From JAADDG01 sp964450755 (lineage in GTDB: Bacteria > Campylobacterota > Campylobacteria > Campylobacterales > JAADDG01): a DNA stretch of 35,867 bases. Of this stretch, positions 8,042 through 16,035 are shown in pieces (positions within the stretch are counted from its first letter, which is position 1; each line of letters begins with the position of its first letter). The notes beneath the pieces were generated by a model. That model made no database searches and had not been told where the DNA came from. It saw only the letters and a program-made list of their open reading frames with translations. Where the stretch lies: NCBI GenBank assembly GCA_964450755.1, contig CAYVDJ010000114.1, positions 1 through 35,867 on the forward strand. The letters are read 5' to 3'. The position numbers were made by a program, and so were the translations under genes.

Positions 8042-9537
8042 CTTTTAATCTCAATCAAACTTGTATATGCCTCTGCATTACCCGTTATTTCTGCCGTTGT
8101 TACACCTTTGTATGAGTCTTCTATCAAATCCTGCATAAATTTTGCAATTGTATCTCTTCTGTTTTCCTGAGAGATTATTTTAAGTGTGAGTTCGTTTTGA
8201 CTCTTCTGTTTTATCTGTTCTACTTCAAGGTTGTATTTTGCAAGCAGATTGTTGATATCAATGATCATTTTAGTATATTTTTGATTTTTTGGCTCTAATT
8301 TTGTTATCTCTTCCATGATATTTCCTATTTTGTTGATTTTTTCTTTTCTTTGTTGCAGCTCTTTTTCCAAAGAAGCAAGTTGTTTTTGAAGTTTTCTTAT
8401 TCTCTCTTTTGTTGTAAAAGTACTGTTTTGAATATCCGTATATTTTGTATTTAACTCTTCATACTCCTTTTCCAACAAGCTGACAGAGTAGTGTTTGTAT
8501 AATCCAAACAGTGAAAACAGAAGCAGTGAAGCAAGAGAAAATGAGAAGATTTTTCCTATCTCTTTTTTAAAAAAAGATTTTTTTCTGTGAAAAATCGTAA
8601 GATTATTATTGTTGTCCTCCTCTTTTGCTTTGTCATAGATATAGAGGGTGGATATCAGATCAAGCTGATTGTATCTGTTTTTGGTATTAAAAAAAGAGTG
8701 TTTGTAGAGGATGTTTTTCTCTATACCAAGCAGTTTTAGGAACTCTTCAATCCCTTTGATATTTTGATCATCTATTGCAAAAAATACTCTTTCGATCTGA
8801 TCAAAGCCGTATATGTTTCTGTTGTGAATTGCCACATTGCCTATTTTTGTAAAAATATTTGAAAAAACAGTCTGAAGAGTATCGCACAGATCATATTCGC
8901 TTACATCATAATTCTCTTTTACCAGACCTTTTTCAAAAAGCAGCTTTTTTAAAGTTTCACTCTCAAGAGTATGAGTTGAATATTTTTGAACCTCTTTTGC
9001 AATGTTGTTTAAAGTAGGAAGAGATTTTGAAGAGATATATTCGCCGTCTTTATAAAAAGCCGCATACGCTTCATCGTCAGATATATATATAAATACATCG
9101 TTTGCTTTTTTTAGGATATCATTTTTGTAAAGAGTTGTATATGATAAAAAAGGCATAGCCAAAAAATCTATATGTTTTGCTTTTTGTAAAAATTTTTCAA
9201 ATTTTTGCTCTATCTTCTCTTTGTCTATTGCAAAAGCCTCTATAAGATAGGATTCTTCTACCTGAGATTCTTTTATTAGATATTCTATCTTATAAACTTT
9301 TTGCAGATTCAGCCCCGCCTCTTCGTACATTTTCATTTCGATAACGGTTTCAAGATTGTTTTGAAGTTCGTTTTTATCTATTTTAAATGTGTGGGTTGTT
9401 ATATCCTGATATAAAACTCTTGAACCTATAAAGAGTTTTTTCGGATTTTTGATTTCGGCGGGAATAAACTCTTTGCCGTAATATCTGATGACGCTATTGT
9501 CTATCGTACTGACATAAAAGATTGTGTCTTTATGCAT
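8038..9537 (-). CDS. MshI-like protein: PilM-like cytoplasmic part plus PilN-like membrane part
   Basis: This 499-residue protein joins two functions usually split in type IVa pili. Residues 1 to about 320 form a soluble actin-like/PilM-type domain (with DVFIYISDDEAYAAFYKDGEY and later NRYNQLDLIS). A single membrane helix follows at about 335-353. A strong coiled coil (about 355-425) and a PilN-like periplasmic domain to the C-terminus complete it. GspL and MshI have comparable single-pass fusions. It would link the MshE motor in the cytoplasm with the MshJ-like protein in the periplasm. Start ATG 9537 has GGAGAG upstream, and it overlaps the next gene by four bases. Confidence 0.75.
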   Translation of the reverse strand: MHKDTIFYVSTIDNSVIRYYGKEFIPAEIKNPKKLFIGSRVLYQDITTHTFKIDKNELQNNLETVIEMKMYEEAGLNLQKVYKIEYLIKESQVEESYLIEAFAIDKEKIEQKFEKFLQKAKHIDFLAMPFLSYTTLYKNDILKKANDVFIYISDDEAYAAFYKDGEYISSKSLPTLNNIAKEVQKYSTHTLESETLKKLLFEKGLVKENYDVSEYDLCDTLQTVFSNIFTKIGNVAIHNRNIYGFDQIERVFFAIDDQNIKGIEEFLKLLGIEKNILYKHSFFNTKNRYNQLDLISTLYIYDKAKEEDNNNNLTIFHRKKSFFKKEIGKIFSFSLASLLLFSLFGLYKHYSVSLLEKEYEELNTKYTDIQNSTFTTKERIRKLQKQLASLEKELQQRKEKINKIGNIMEEITKLEPKNQKYTKMIIDINNLLAKYNLEVEQIKQKSQNELTLKIISQENRRDTIAKFMQDLIEDSYKGVTTAEITGNAEAYTSLIEIKR

Positions 9538-9545
9538 CTTCTCTC

Positions 9546-10010
9546 CTACTTTATGGTAATAAATCCGCTGTATGGCATAATAACCATCTCTTTATTCTCT
9601 TTTTGATAGCTTACTTTTATCGAAAATGGTTTTTTTATCATATATTTTAGATCTATTTTGGAATCATAAGGACGACCGTTTTCATCAAAACAGAGTCTTT
9701 TATCTTCACTTTTTAAAACATTACCGGAAATAGAAATTTTTGTTTTTTTGTCGAAAAAGTACTTTTTGGGATTTTTACTTGCCATCTCCTCTTTTTTTAT
9801 GGAATCGGATTTTGATATATTAAGATCTATGCAGTTTTTTGCGCTTTCTCCCAAAAGAGCATTGCTTTGTGCCTCTTTCAGTTTTGAAAAGAGATAGGAG
9901 GTGTCTTTTAAAAGAGTGGTATCTGGTATAATCTCTTTTGAAATCGCCGCAAGAACTCCTATGATCATTATAACTATGACGATTTCCAACATACTAAACG
10001 CTTTTTTCAT
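9546..10010 (-). CDS. Prepilin-like protein, GspH/FimT/MshC type
   Basis: This 154-residue protein starts KKA|FSMLEIVIVIMIIGVLAAI. It is a type III prepilin signal with Ala instead of Gly before the cut site, Glu at +5 and the usual hydrophobic helix. The body contains LFSKLKEAQSNALL after the helix and the late motif CFDENGRPYD, with C-terminal beta strands. This recalls GspH/FimT-type minor pilins, where a CFD/N-x-x-G motif is common, and it has two cysteines that may bond. It is probably a minor pseudopilin in the initiation complex. An AAGGA ribosome-binding site lies before ATG 10010. It sits last of four prepilin genes, just before the MshI-like gene. Confidence 0.8.
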   Translation of the reverse strand: MKKAFSMLEIVIVIMIIGVLAAISKEIIPDTTLLKDTSYLFSKLKEAQSNALLGESAKNCIDLNISKSDSIKKEEMASKNPKKYFFDKKTKISISGNVLKSEDKRLCFDENGRPYDSKIDLKYMIKKPFSIKVSYQKENKEMVIMPYSGFITIK

Positions 10011-10021
10011 CTTCTTTTTCC

Positions 10022-10465
10022 TTAAATCTTTTGTAAAGTTCTTTTTGTTATTTTAATTGTTTTTTTTATTTTGTGATTAGCGGGGTTGTTTGTAACCGTT
10101 ATGTCCAACAGAACCATACCATGAGATTCTTCGCTTTTTATAATCGACGACTTTTTACAGTAAAGTGAAGAATTTTTCGATAAATAATATCTACTAATAT
10201 TAATATCGGCTATAAATCTTCTATCTTTAGAAATTATTTTAATTTTCTCAAGGCAGTTTGATTTTTTGGAGCGGTCATATCCGCTTATGGCAAGAAGAGC
10301 CGTTTCGATGGAACTTTTCAAAAAAAGTTCAGCTTTTTCTTTTATATAAAAATCTTTTGCAAAACTTCTTGACAAAGAGGCATATCTAAGCCCCATTAGC
10401 AAAACCGTACTAAGCAGTATCATAATGATAAGAACATGAATCAGAGAAAAAGCTTTTTTGTTCAA
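10022..10465 (-). CDS. Prepilin-like minor pseudopilin without Glu5
   Basis: This 147-residue protein begins NKKA|FSLIHVLIIMILLSTVLLM. Counting from the predicted mature Phe, position 5 is His rather than the near-universal Glu. Loss of Glu5 is known for GspK-type pseudopilins, which cap the filament tip, though this one is much shorter than GspK. Two cysteines in the body (near residues 66 and 103) may form a disulfide. It starts at TTG 10465 with AAGGTGA upstream; no ATG fits better. The start overlaps the stop of the preceding prepilin gene. Confidence 0.75.
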   Translation of the reverse strand: MNKKAFSLIHVLIIMILLSTVLLMGLRYASLSRSFAKDFYIKEKAELFLKSSIETALLAISGYDRSKKSNCLEKIKIISKDRRFIADINISRYYLSKNSSLYCKKSSIIKSEESHGMVLLDITVTNNPANHKIKKTIKITKRTLQKI

Positions 10466-11412
10466 AATATCACCTTTTGAGTTGAGATTTTTATCTCATC
10501 ACCGCTTTTTGATCTTTTTGCAAGGGTGAGATTTAAGATTAGATTATCATTTCTCAAAAGTATCTCAAACCCTTTTGCATTCAAAGAGTAGATCGTAACA
10601 TTGCCGCTTTTGTTGCCGCTTTTGGGATCGGCACAGAAACTCTCTTTTTTCCACGGGCGAAAATTGTAGAATAAAAACAGCGTCTCTTTGGTTGTTTTTA
10701 AAGGGAGGTCTTTTATACACTGGGCATTTGGATCGATATCTTCTCCCCTTGCAATCGTATAGGCACTGTCTATTAGAAAATATTTTTCATAAATGGAGAA
10801 AGGATGACTTTTTAGATTGAAGATTTTGTTTTGTGTTGCTTTTTTGATCCTGAAAATTTTGTTGGAGCCTTTTGAATGCCATCCGTAGAAGTTTGTAAAA
10901 TTATTGTCATATACATCTCCTCCCTCATCATAACTTTCACTGAAGATAAGAGCCAAATCCTCTTTTTGAAAAAGATCGCCCTGTAATTCAAATTTCTCCT
11001 GTTCTGTTTTATTTACCAAAGAGAGATTTGTATCAACCGATACGATCATATTACTGTTTGGATCGCAACTTTTCATATCGATAAAAGAGCTGTACTCTCC
11101 CTTTAAAAAACTTTCACTTGCAATCGACAGCCATTCAAATACTTTGTACTCTTTGGTCAGGTTATAGATCGATTCAAAATTTCCTGTTTTTGGATCATAT
11201 CCGACAGCAGAGGAGGGAACTCTGTTTGAGAGCAGGTTTTTTATCTGTTGGGTTATGATCTCACTCTCGTTTAACAAAGAGACAACGGTTTTTGATCTGT
11301 TATAGCTTGAATATATTTTGTTGATAGCCATAAAACTTCCTGCCGATATGATGGAGAGGATAACTATCACCGTGATTAACTCTATGAGAGTAAAGCCCTT
11401 TTTTCTTACCAA
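10462..11412 (-). CDS. Large prepilin-like minor pseudopilin (316 residues)
   Basis: The N-terminus has a canonical prepilin signal, RKKG|FTLIELITVIVILSIISAG, with Gly before the cut and Glu at +5. The remaining 285 residues form a large globular domain with cysteines near residues 116, 232 and 260. In MSHA loci a large prepilin of this kind (MshO) sits with MshC/D/P and forms the tip complex. It probably starts at TTG 11412 with AAGG upstream. A seven-base overlap with the preceding prepilin gene supports coupling. The specific MSHA letter is uncertain. Confidence 0.78.
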   Translation of the reverse strand: MVRKKGFTLIELITVIVILSIISAGSFMAINKIYSSYNRSKTVVSLLNESEIITQQIKNLLSNRVPSSAVGYDPKTGNFESIYNLTKEYKVFEWLSIASESFLKGEYSSFIDMKSCDPNSNMIVSVDTNLSLVNKTEQEKFELQGDLFQKEDLALIFSESYDEGGDVYDNNFTNFYGWHSKGSNKIFRIKKATQNKIFNLKSHPFSIYEKYFLIDSAYTIARGEDIDPNAQCIKDLPLKTTKETLFLFYNFRPWKKESFCADPKSGNKSGNVTIYSLNAKGFEILLRNDNLILNLTLAKRSKSGDEIKISTQKVIF

Positions 11413-12053
11413 TTTAAACCTTTTATCAAGATTTGACCGATATTTGTGCTTATATAGGAAAATGAGGTAATATTTTGCTCGAAACCTGCTTTTTCTTCCG
11501 ACAAAGTTATTTTGATCTCTTTTAGATTTGTAGAAACAGATGATGGAGTGCTTTTTTCAAGATTTACAACTGCACTTTTGTTGTTGTAGTCATAAACAAA
11601 AACAGAATTTGAATCATTCAGATAGTTTACTTCAACAAACATTTTATATCTTTTTCTGTGTTTGAAAAATGTGAATGATCTTTGATCATAATCATCTATA
11701 TCATCAAATCCGTCATCATCAAAATCATACCCTCTTTTGGAAGCTTTAAGAGTGTTTTGACAGTTTCTCTCTTTGCTAAAAGATCCGATTCTTGTTTTTG
11801 AAGAGGAGTTGCAGTCAAAATCTTTATTTAAAGAGTCGGTTATAAGTATTTCACTGCTTTTTGTCTCATTCTCATCCCACGGAAGTTTGGCTATATAGTT
11901 TATCAAAGACAGAGCGCTGTTTGTATTCTCTTTTTTAAGAGCAAAACCGGTGTTTGTGTTTATGGCAAAAATGATTTTTGGAACAACGGTAAAAAGCATG
12001 GCAATCATAACAATCGATAAAATAAGCTCAATAAGCGTAAAAGCATATCTCAT
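11406..12053 (-). CDS. Prepilin-like minor pseudopilin (MshD/GspI-like)
   Basis: This 215-residue protein starts RYA|FTLIELILSIVMIAMLFTV, a prepilin signal with Ala at -1 and Glu at +5 after a very short leader. The mature body is about 185 residues. It includes an unusual aspartate-rich stretch, GYDFDDDGFDDIDDYDQRS (around residue 110-128), which looks like a calcium-binding DxDxDG-type loop. Calcium loops occur in T2SS major pseudopilins and stabilise the fibre. Start ATG 12053 overlaps the MshQ-like stop by four bases. The subtype is inferred from position. Confidence 0.78.
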   Translation of the reverse strand: MRYAFTLIELILSIVMIAMLFTVVPKIIFAINTNTGFALKKENTNSALSLINYIAKLPWDENETKSSEILITDSLNKDFDCNSSSKTRIGSFSKERNCQNTLKASKRGYDFDDDGFDDIDDYDQRSFTFFKHRKRYKMFVEVNYLNDSNSVFVYDYNNKSAVVNLEKSTPSSVSTNLKEIKITLSEEKAGFEQNITSFSYISTNIGQILIKGLNW

Positions 12054-13861
12054 CTAAGTACCTTCAGATATCTGTTTTTTATAGATGTGTTGTGATCATC
12101 CAACAGATCAATTCCCTGATATTTTCCGGTTTTTATCTCTTTTGATGAGGTTTTGCTGCCGTTTTTGAAGCTGTAATGAAAACAGGGGTGTTTGGCGCAG
12201 TTACTGTTGGGAACATCAAATCCGTAATCATAATATCTGCTGCTCCAAAGCCATGAGGGAATATCTATATGAAAATATGCGCTGTTGTCTTTTTGGATGG
12301 TGTTGATGACATCAAAAGTGATAACTCCCTTTGCGGTATTTGTGTTTTTTACCGCACAATAGGGTGCTACGGCATCATTGTAAGAGATCGAAATTCTCGG
12401 ATAAAATAAGACATTATCCGAAAAACCGTCATTTTTGTTGATATACCAGTCGATACTTCTTTGTTCAAGATTTTTAAAACCAAGACAGTTTTTATCACAG
12501 TAAACCTCTATATATATCTTGTTTTTGGTTTTGTTGGAATCTGTTTTGAGATCAAAAGTTTCCACTCTTGCATAGTAAAAAAGAGCCTCTTTTTCAAATG
12601 CTTTTTTGATTTTACCTTTTGCATGGGGATATTTTGTATCGTTTATATCGATGGAGATATTGCACTCTTTTCCTTTTACAACAAAAGGATTTATGGGATT
12701 TTTATAATCTTTTTTATAGTTGAATCTTACAGTTTTGTAATCCAAAACGGCATTGCCTTTTGAAAATGAGAGATTATGATCCAAAAGAGGTTTTGGCTCA
12801 TCTGCCAAAAGCAGTTTATCTTTTGGGGTTATAGAGATGTTGCTGTTTATATTTAAATTATTTGCAAAATATCTCTCTTTTGGATCCTGATAATTTTGCA
12901 AAATGGCGTTTTGTTCCCCTTTTGCCGTAATTTTGAGAGAGAGGTTTTTCAAAGATGCCGACATATTGAGATCATTTGAGAGATAGGTAAAACCAGTTGA
13001 GTTGTTCTCTATCGTGGGGGGATTTAAAAAGGAGAGTTCAAAATGATCCAAAGCAAACGAGACATTAACTTCCGCATAAATCGTTCTTTCTTCCTCTTTT
13101 GTATCTTTTTCATCGATTTTGCACCATTTTTTATCTTCTGCCACCAAAGTAACCATAGCCGTATCGGTAAATGAAAAATCAAGATCACTTACACCGTTTT
13201 TAAAATTTGGTTTTTGACTTTTGAGATCTCCTTTTAAGGCATTGTCGATTTTCATATTTCTGTCTCTTTTTTCAAATTTCAATTCAAATGAGGCGTTATA
13301 GGTTTTAACTGTACTTTTGCCGTCAAAAGAGAGTGCTTTTATGGCTTTTTTAAACTTATAGTGGTGTTGGGATATGAGAGATTCATTTTGTTTGGGATAG
13401 ATGAAGATAAATTTTTGCGGTTTTATACTGAAAGAGTCGCTGCTTTTTGTCAGAGTATCTTTTATCTGGGCTGTTATCGGACAGGTTGTATCTTTGTTCT
13501 CCATCCAATCAAATTCGATTTTTGCCTCGTTTTCTCCGCCTACGGCTTCGTTTATCAAAAGTTTTATATTTTTTTGTTTTTCATTTTTAAATAAAAGTTT
13601 GTGCCATTTTGTTTTGAGGATTCCCTTTTTGTCAATAGCTTTTATGCAAACCGTACCGTTAAATTCTTTGTACTCTTTTTTGTCTTTGCTCAAAGATGCA
13701 ACAGTCAGTTCAAAAGTTTTACCTGTAATTTTGGTAGAGATTTTTCTTTTTCCAGAATCTTTTTTGCTTGTAATTTTTACAGTGTCCCATGCATCAAAAA
13801 CGGTTGCATTGACAGACAGAGCCGTAAAGAGAATCCAAAAAGCAAAATAGTTTTTTTTCAT
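12050..13861 (-). CDS. MshQ-like (DUF6701-type) exported adhesin candidate
   Basis: This 603-residue exported protein heads the pilus operon. I chose ATG 13861 rather than an upstream in-frame start because it gives a proper signal peptide (MKKNYFAFWILFTALSVNA). The mature part is nearly all beta. It contains the MshQ/DUF6701 pattern TKITGKTFELTVASL, then a cysteine-containing segment leading to SSDSFSIKPQKFIF, then another repeat with YKFKKAIKAL...TYNA. The C-terminal part has IDIPSWLWSSRYYDYGFD, like the end of MshQ. MshQ is a large protein of the MSHA locus thought to sit on or present at the pilus tip. At about half the usual MshQ length this is a compact version. An A8 run directly follows the ATG. 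The family call is by eye. Confidence 0.65.
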   Translation of the reverse strand: MKKNYFAFWILFTALSVNATVFDAWDTVKITSKKDSGKRKISTKITGKTFELTVASLSKDKKEYKEFNGTVCIKAIDKKGILKTKWHKLLFKNEKQKNIKLLINEAVGGENEAKIEFDWMENKDTTCPITAQIKDTLTKSSDSFSIKPQKFIFIYPKQNESLISQHHYKFKKAIKALSFDGKSTVKTYNASFELKFEKRDRNMKIDNALKGDLKSQKPNFKNGVSDLDFSFTDTAMVTLVAEDKKWCKIDEKDTKEEERTIYAEVNVSFALDHFELSFLNPPTIENNSTGFTYLSNDLNMSASLKNLSLKITAKGEQNAILQNYQDPKERYFANNLNINSNISITPKDKLLLADEPKPLLDHNLSFSKGNAVLDYKTVRFNYKKDYKNPINPFVVKGKECNISIDINDTKYPHAKGKIKKAFEKEALFYYARVETFDLKTDSNKTKNKIYIEVYCDKNCLGFKNLEQRSIDWYINKNDGFSDNVLFYPRISISYNDAVAPYCAVKNTNTAKGVITFDVINTIQKDNSAYFHIDIPSWLWSSRYYDYGFDVPNSNCAKHPCFHYSFKNGSKTSSKEIKTGKYQGIDLLDDHNTSIKNRYLKVLR

Positions 13862-13957
13862 TTTTCTGTTTCTTTCTACCTTTTTTAATAATAAAAGCAA
13901 ATTTAGTTCCAACTATTTTTGTTATAATATAAAAGCACTATTTTAAAAGGATAAAAA

Positions 13958-14368
13958 TTGCAAGACCTATTATCTATCGCTATTTGGACACATCAGCTTT
14001 TTATTGCACTGATGTTTTTACTTGCCGGTTTAAATATATATTTTATCTCCAAAGAACAGATGTTTCACTCCCTTGGCAAACAGATCGAATTTTTGGCACC
14101 GCAATACTATCTTATATTGTCCGCTCTTTTATTTGCAGGTTCGATAGTCTGGACGATAGAGAGATTTGTTATAAAAATTGATGTGCTGATAATGATAGCG
14201 GTTTGGTTTGTTATCCTGATAACTACGATCATAAAATATAAAAGATATAAAGGGATCAGTTTTGGAGATATTGAAGCGCAAAAAGAGTTTAAAAAGTTTG
14301 CCATGAAAAAATATATCTCTGATATCGTTTTACTTTGTATGACTACGGCGGCAGCTTATATCTTATAA
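13958..14368 (+). CDS. Small four-helix inner-membrane protein, unknown function
   Basis: This 136-residue protein starts at TTG 13958 with AAGG seven bases upstream. It has four predicted membrane helices (about residues 8-30, 45-65, 72-92 and 115-135). The histidine in the first helix (WTHQLFIALMFLLAGL) and the overall shape resemble small CopD/DUF-type membrane proteins, but I cannot name a family. Its TAA stop overlaps the rsmE start (TAATG), so the two are translationally coupled. A TATAAT box at 13923-13928 is a plausible promoter, divergent from the pilus operon. Confidence 0.7.
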   Translation: MQDLLSIAIWTHQLFIALMFLLAGLNIYFISKEQMFHSLGKQIEFLAPQYYLILSALLFAGSIVWTIERFVIKIDVLIMIAVWFVILITTIIKYKRYKGISFGDIEAQKEFKKFAMKKYISDIVLLCMTTAAAYIL

Positions 14369-15030
14369 TGCAGTTTATCTATCACAAAGAGAGTAAAAAA
14401 GATTTTTTAAAGATCAAAGGAGAACTTTACAACTATCTTTTTAAAGTCAGAAGATTTAAAAAAGACAAAACTCTTCTTTTTAGAAATTTGGAAGACGGAT
14501 ATCTTTACTACTACAGAATCGAGGATATTAAAAAGAAAGAGGCTCTTTTAAAAAAAACAGATGAAGAGCCAAAAATTGTTTTACCGCCAAAAGAGCTTAA
14601 TTTGTTTTGGTGTATCGTGGATCCCAAAACGATAGAAAAAATTCTTCCGATGCTAAATGAGATAGGGGTAAAAAAGATATCGTTTTTATACTGCGACAGA
14701 AGTCAGAAAAATTTCAGACTAAATTTTGAAAGATTTGAAAAGATATTGATAAACTCCTCTATGCAGTGTGGCAGAAGCTCTTTGATGCAGTTGGATCTGA
14801 TAAAATCAATCGATGAACTTGAAAATAAAAATTTAGCTGTTTTGGATTTTTGTGAAAAAGATGAAACAAAAGCCTCTTTGGTAACAGATATTCTTGTAGG
14901 CTGTGAGGGAGGTTTCAGCAAAAATGAAAGAGAAAAGCTAAAGTCTTATCCCAAAATCGGATTTAAAACACCTCTTATACTAAAAAGCGAAACGGCAGTT
15001 GTTTCTGTCTGTTCAAAAATTTTGATTTAA
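14368..15030 (+). CDS. rsmE: 16S rRNA (uracil(1498)-N3)-methyltransferase RsmE
   Basis: This 220-residue protein is a SPOUT-class enzyme that methylates N3 of U1498 in 16S rRNA using S-adenosylmethionine. The N-terminal PUA-like domain (MQFIYHKESKK... to about residue 70) is followed by the knotted domain. The knot motifs are visible but altered: VGCEGGFSKNEREKL near residue 175, where most RsmE proteins have GPEGG, and IGFKTPLILKSETAVV near the end, matching the LG-x-RILR-x-ETA motif. ATG 14368 is preferred over an upstream in-frame start because it overlaps the preceding stop and begins at the conserved N-terminus. A convergent hairpin follows. Confidence 0.88.
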   Translation: MQFIYHKESKKDFLKIKGELYNYLFKVRRFKKDKTLLFRNLEDGYLYYYRIEDIKKKEALLKKTDEEPKIVLPPKELNLFWCIVDPKTIEKILPMLNEIGVKKISFLYCDRSQKNFRLNFERFEKILINSSMQCGRSSLMQLDLIKSIDELENKNLAVLDFCEKDETKASLVTDILVGCEGGFSKNEREKLKSYPKIGFKTPLILKSETAVVSVCSKILI

Positions 15031-15055
15031 GCACGGCTTAAGCCATGCTTAAATC
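15024..15055. terminator. Bidirectional terminator-like hairpin between rsmE and the CbiM-like gene
   Basis: The 16-base arms GATTTAAGCACGGCTT (15024-15039) and AAGCCATGCTTAAATC (15040-15055) are complementary except for one base that would be a G-U pair. The stem begins within the rsmE stop region. It lies between convergent genes and is followed on the plus side by CGATTTTATG. The position suggests it ends transcripts from both sides, although the T runs are short. Confidence 0.6.
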
Positions 15056-15060
15056 CGATT

Positions 15061-15744
15061 TTATGCCATACAGTTGTTTACTCTTTTGTCAAAAAGGATA
15101 TAACACTCATTTGATTTGTAAAATGCCTTTACAAAAGCCAAAACTGCCATATCCACCAATGGTTCTATGATAACCACACTCATATATGCGCTGCCGAAAA
15201 TAAAAACATTGTGCAGATTTTCCGCACCAAAACCCTGACCGTAAAATGCCCAAAAAGCAACCCATGAAACGATAGCACCTTCCCATACGATTGAAAGTTT
15301 AAGAAGTTGAGAGTATGTTATATCCTTGTATGGAGTATTTGCCGGAATTATCTTTTTGGCAACTACATTTAAAAGCAAAATACTTGCCAAAAGTGTTGTA
15401 ACATTTATTCCATATTGAGGCAAATCAAACGGAGCGAAAAAAACTCCCTGTATCAGCAATCCCAGTATCAGACCAAATGCCGCAGGAGCGATACCAAAAA
15501 TCAAAAATATCGTAGTTCCCAATATAAGATGAACTTCACTCACCCCTATCGGATAGTGTGGAAGTATCTCAAAACAGCTAAAAACTATCACTGTGGCAAA
15601 GACTGTTTTCAGGATAAACGAAACCATTCCGTTTTCCTTTATATTTTCCCATGCAAGTTTGAAACTTGTTCCTATAACTGTAGCTGCTGTAGCATAACCA
15701 AGCAGCATTTTCGTACCTGTTACGACTCCTGGTTCTATATGCAT
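15061..15744 (-). CDS. CbiM-like energy-coupling-factor metal permease (cobalt/nickel)
   Basis: This 227-residue polytopic membrane protein begins MHIEPGVV, matching the conserved Met-His N-terminus of CbiM/NikM, whose His2 amino-terminal site binds Co2+ or Ni2+. About six or seven hydrophobic helices follow. The SEVHLILGTTIFLIFG segment corresponds to the family's conserved S-x-H-L motif. CbiM is the substrate-binding part of ECF transporters that also need CbiQ and CbiO, and neither is nearby, so this copy is an orphan or borrows a shared motor. A good AAGGAG site precedes ATG 15744. The metal cannot be decided from sequence. No cobalamin or nickel riboswitch is seen upstream. Confidence 0.78.
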   Translation of the reverse strand: MHIEPGVVTGTKMLLGYATAATVIGTSFKLAWENIKENGMVSFILKTVFATVIVFSCFEILPHYPIGVSEVHLILGTTIFLIFGIAPAAFGLILGLLIQGVFFAPFDLPQYGINVTTLLASILLLNVVAKKIIPANTPYKDITYSQLLKLSIVWEGAIVSWVAFWAFYGQGFGAENLHNVFIFGSAYMSVVIIEPLVDMAVLAFVKAFYKSNECYILFDKRVNNCMA

Positions 15745-15781
15745 GATTTTCTCCTTGAAAAGTTTTATTTTTTGTAATTTC

Positions 15782-15961
15782 TCAAAAGTATTTGTTTAAA
15801 AGCAAATTTGTTGGAGGGGATGTTTTATGTTCGGGTTGTTTATAGAAAAGTTTATGATATTTATAATTGTTATCAATCTTTGCCAAACGCTCAAGAGTGG
15901 AATACATGGCAATAACAGCCAGTGAAAAGTATCTTTTCGTATAACCTCTTAGATGTTTCAT
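15782..15961 (-). CDS. Small basic protein (59 residues) upstream of the CbiM-like gene
   Basis: An open frame of 59 codons runs from ATG 15961 to TGA 15784-15782, beginning MKHLRGYTKRYFSLAVIAMYSTLERLAKID and ending NKYF. It is basic and rich in Tyr and His, with one amphipathic or weakly hydrophobic segment at residues 12-25. It lies 37 bases before the CbiM-like gene on the same strand, so co-transcription is likely. The ribosome-binding site is weak. It does not look like CbiN, which has two membrane helices. It may be an accessory protein of the permease, but that is inference from location only. Confidence 0.5.
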   Translation of the reverse strand: MKHLRGYTKRYFSLAVIAMYSTLERLAKIDNNYKYHKLFYKQPEHKTSPPTNLLLNKYF

Positions 15962-16000
15962 AAAATTATCTTAGCAAATTTTTCTTTATATTCTATATAA

Positions 16001-16031
16001 TTTCTCATCCGCATTTTTAGCGGATGAGAAA
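16001..16031 (-). terminator. Strong stem-loop after ilvD
   Basis: TTTCTCATCCGC (16001-16012) and GCGGATGAGAAA (16020-16031) form a perfect 12-base stem with a 7-base loop, four bases past the ilvD stop. The tail on the minus strand is AT-rich (TTATATAG) rather than a pure T run. It most likely ends or attenuates the ilvD transcript before the small-protein/CbiM-like genes. Confidence 0.55.
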
Positions 16032-16035
16032 AAGG

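Noticed and set aside
13401..13850. 149-codon plus-strand frame opposite the MshQ-like gene
   Set aside because: It is the antisense shadow of a real gene, with a phenylalanine- and serine-rich composition typical of such shadows.
15745..16035. Cobalamin or nickel riboswitch upstream of the CbiM-like gene
   Set aside because: No conserved B12-box-like or NiCo motif is visible; the stretch holds the 59-codon frame and a simple stem-loop.
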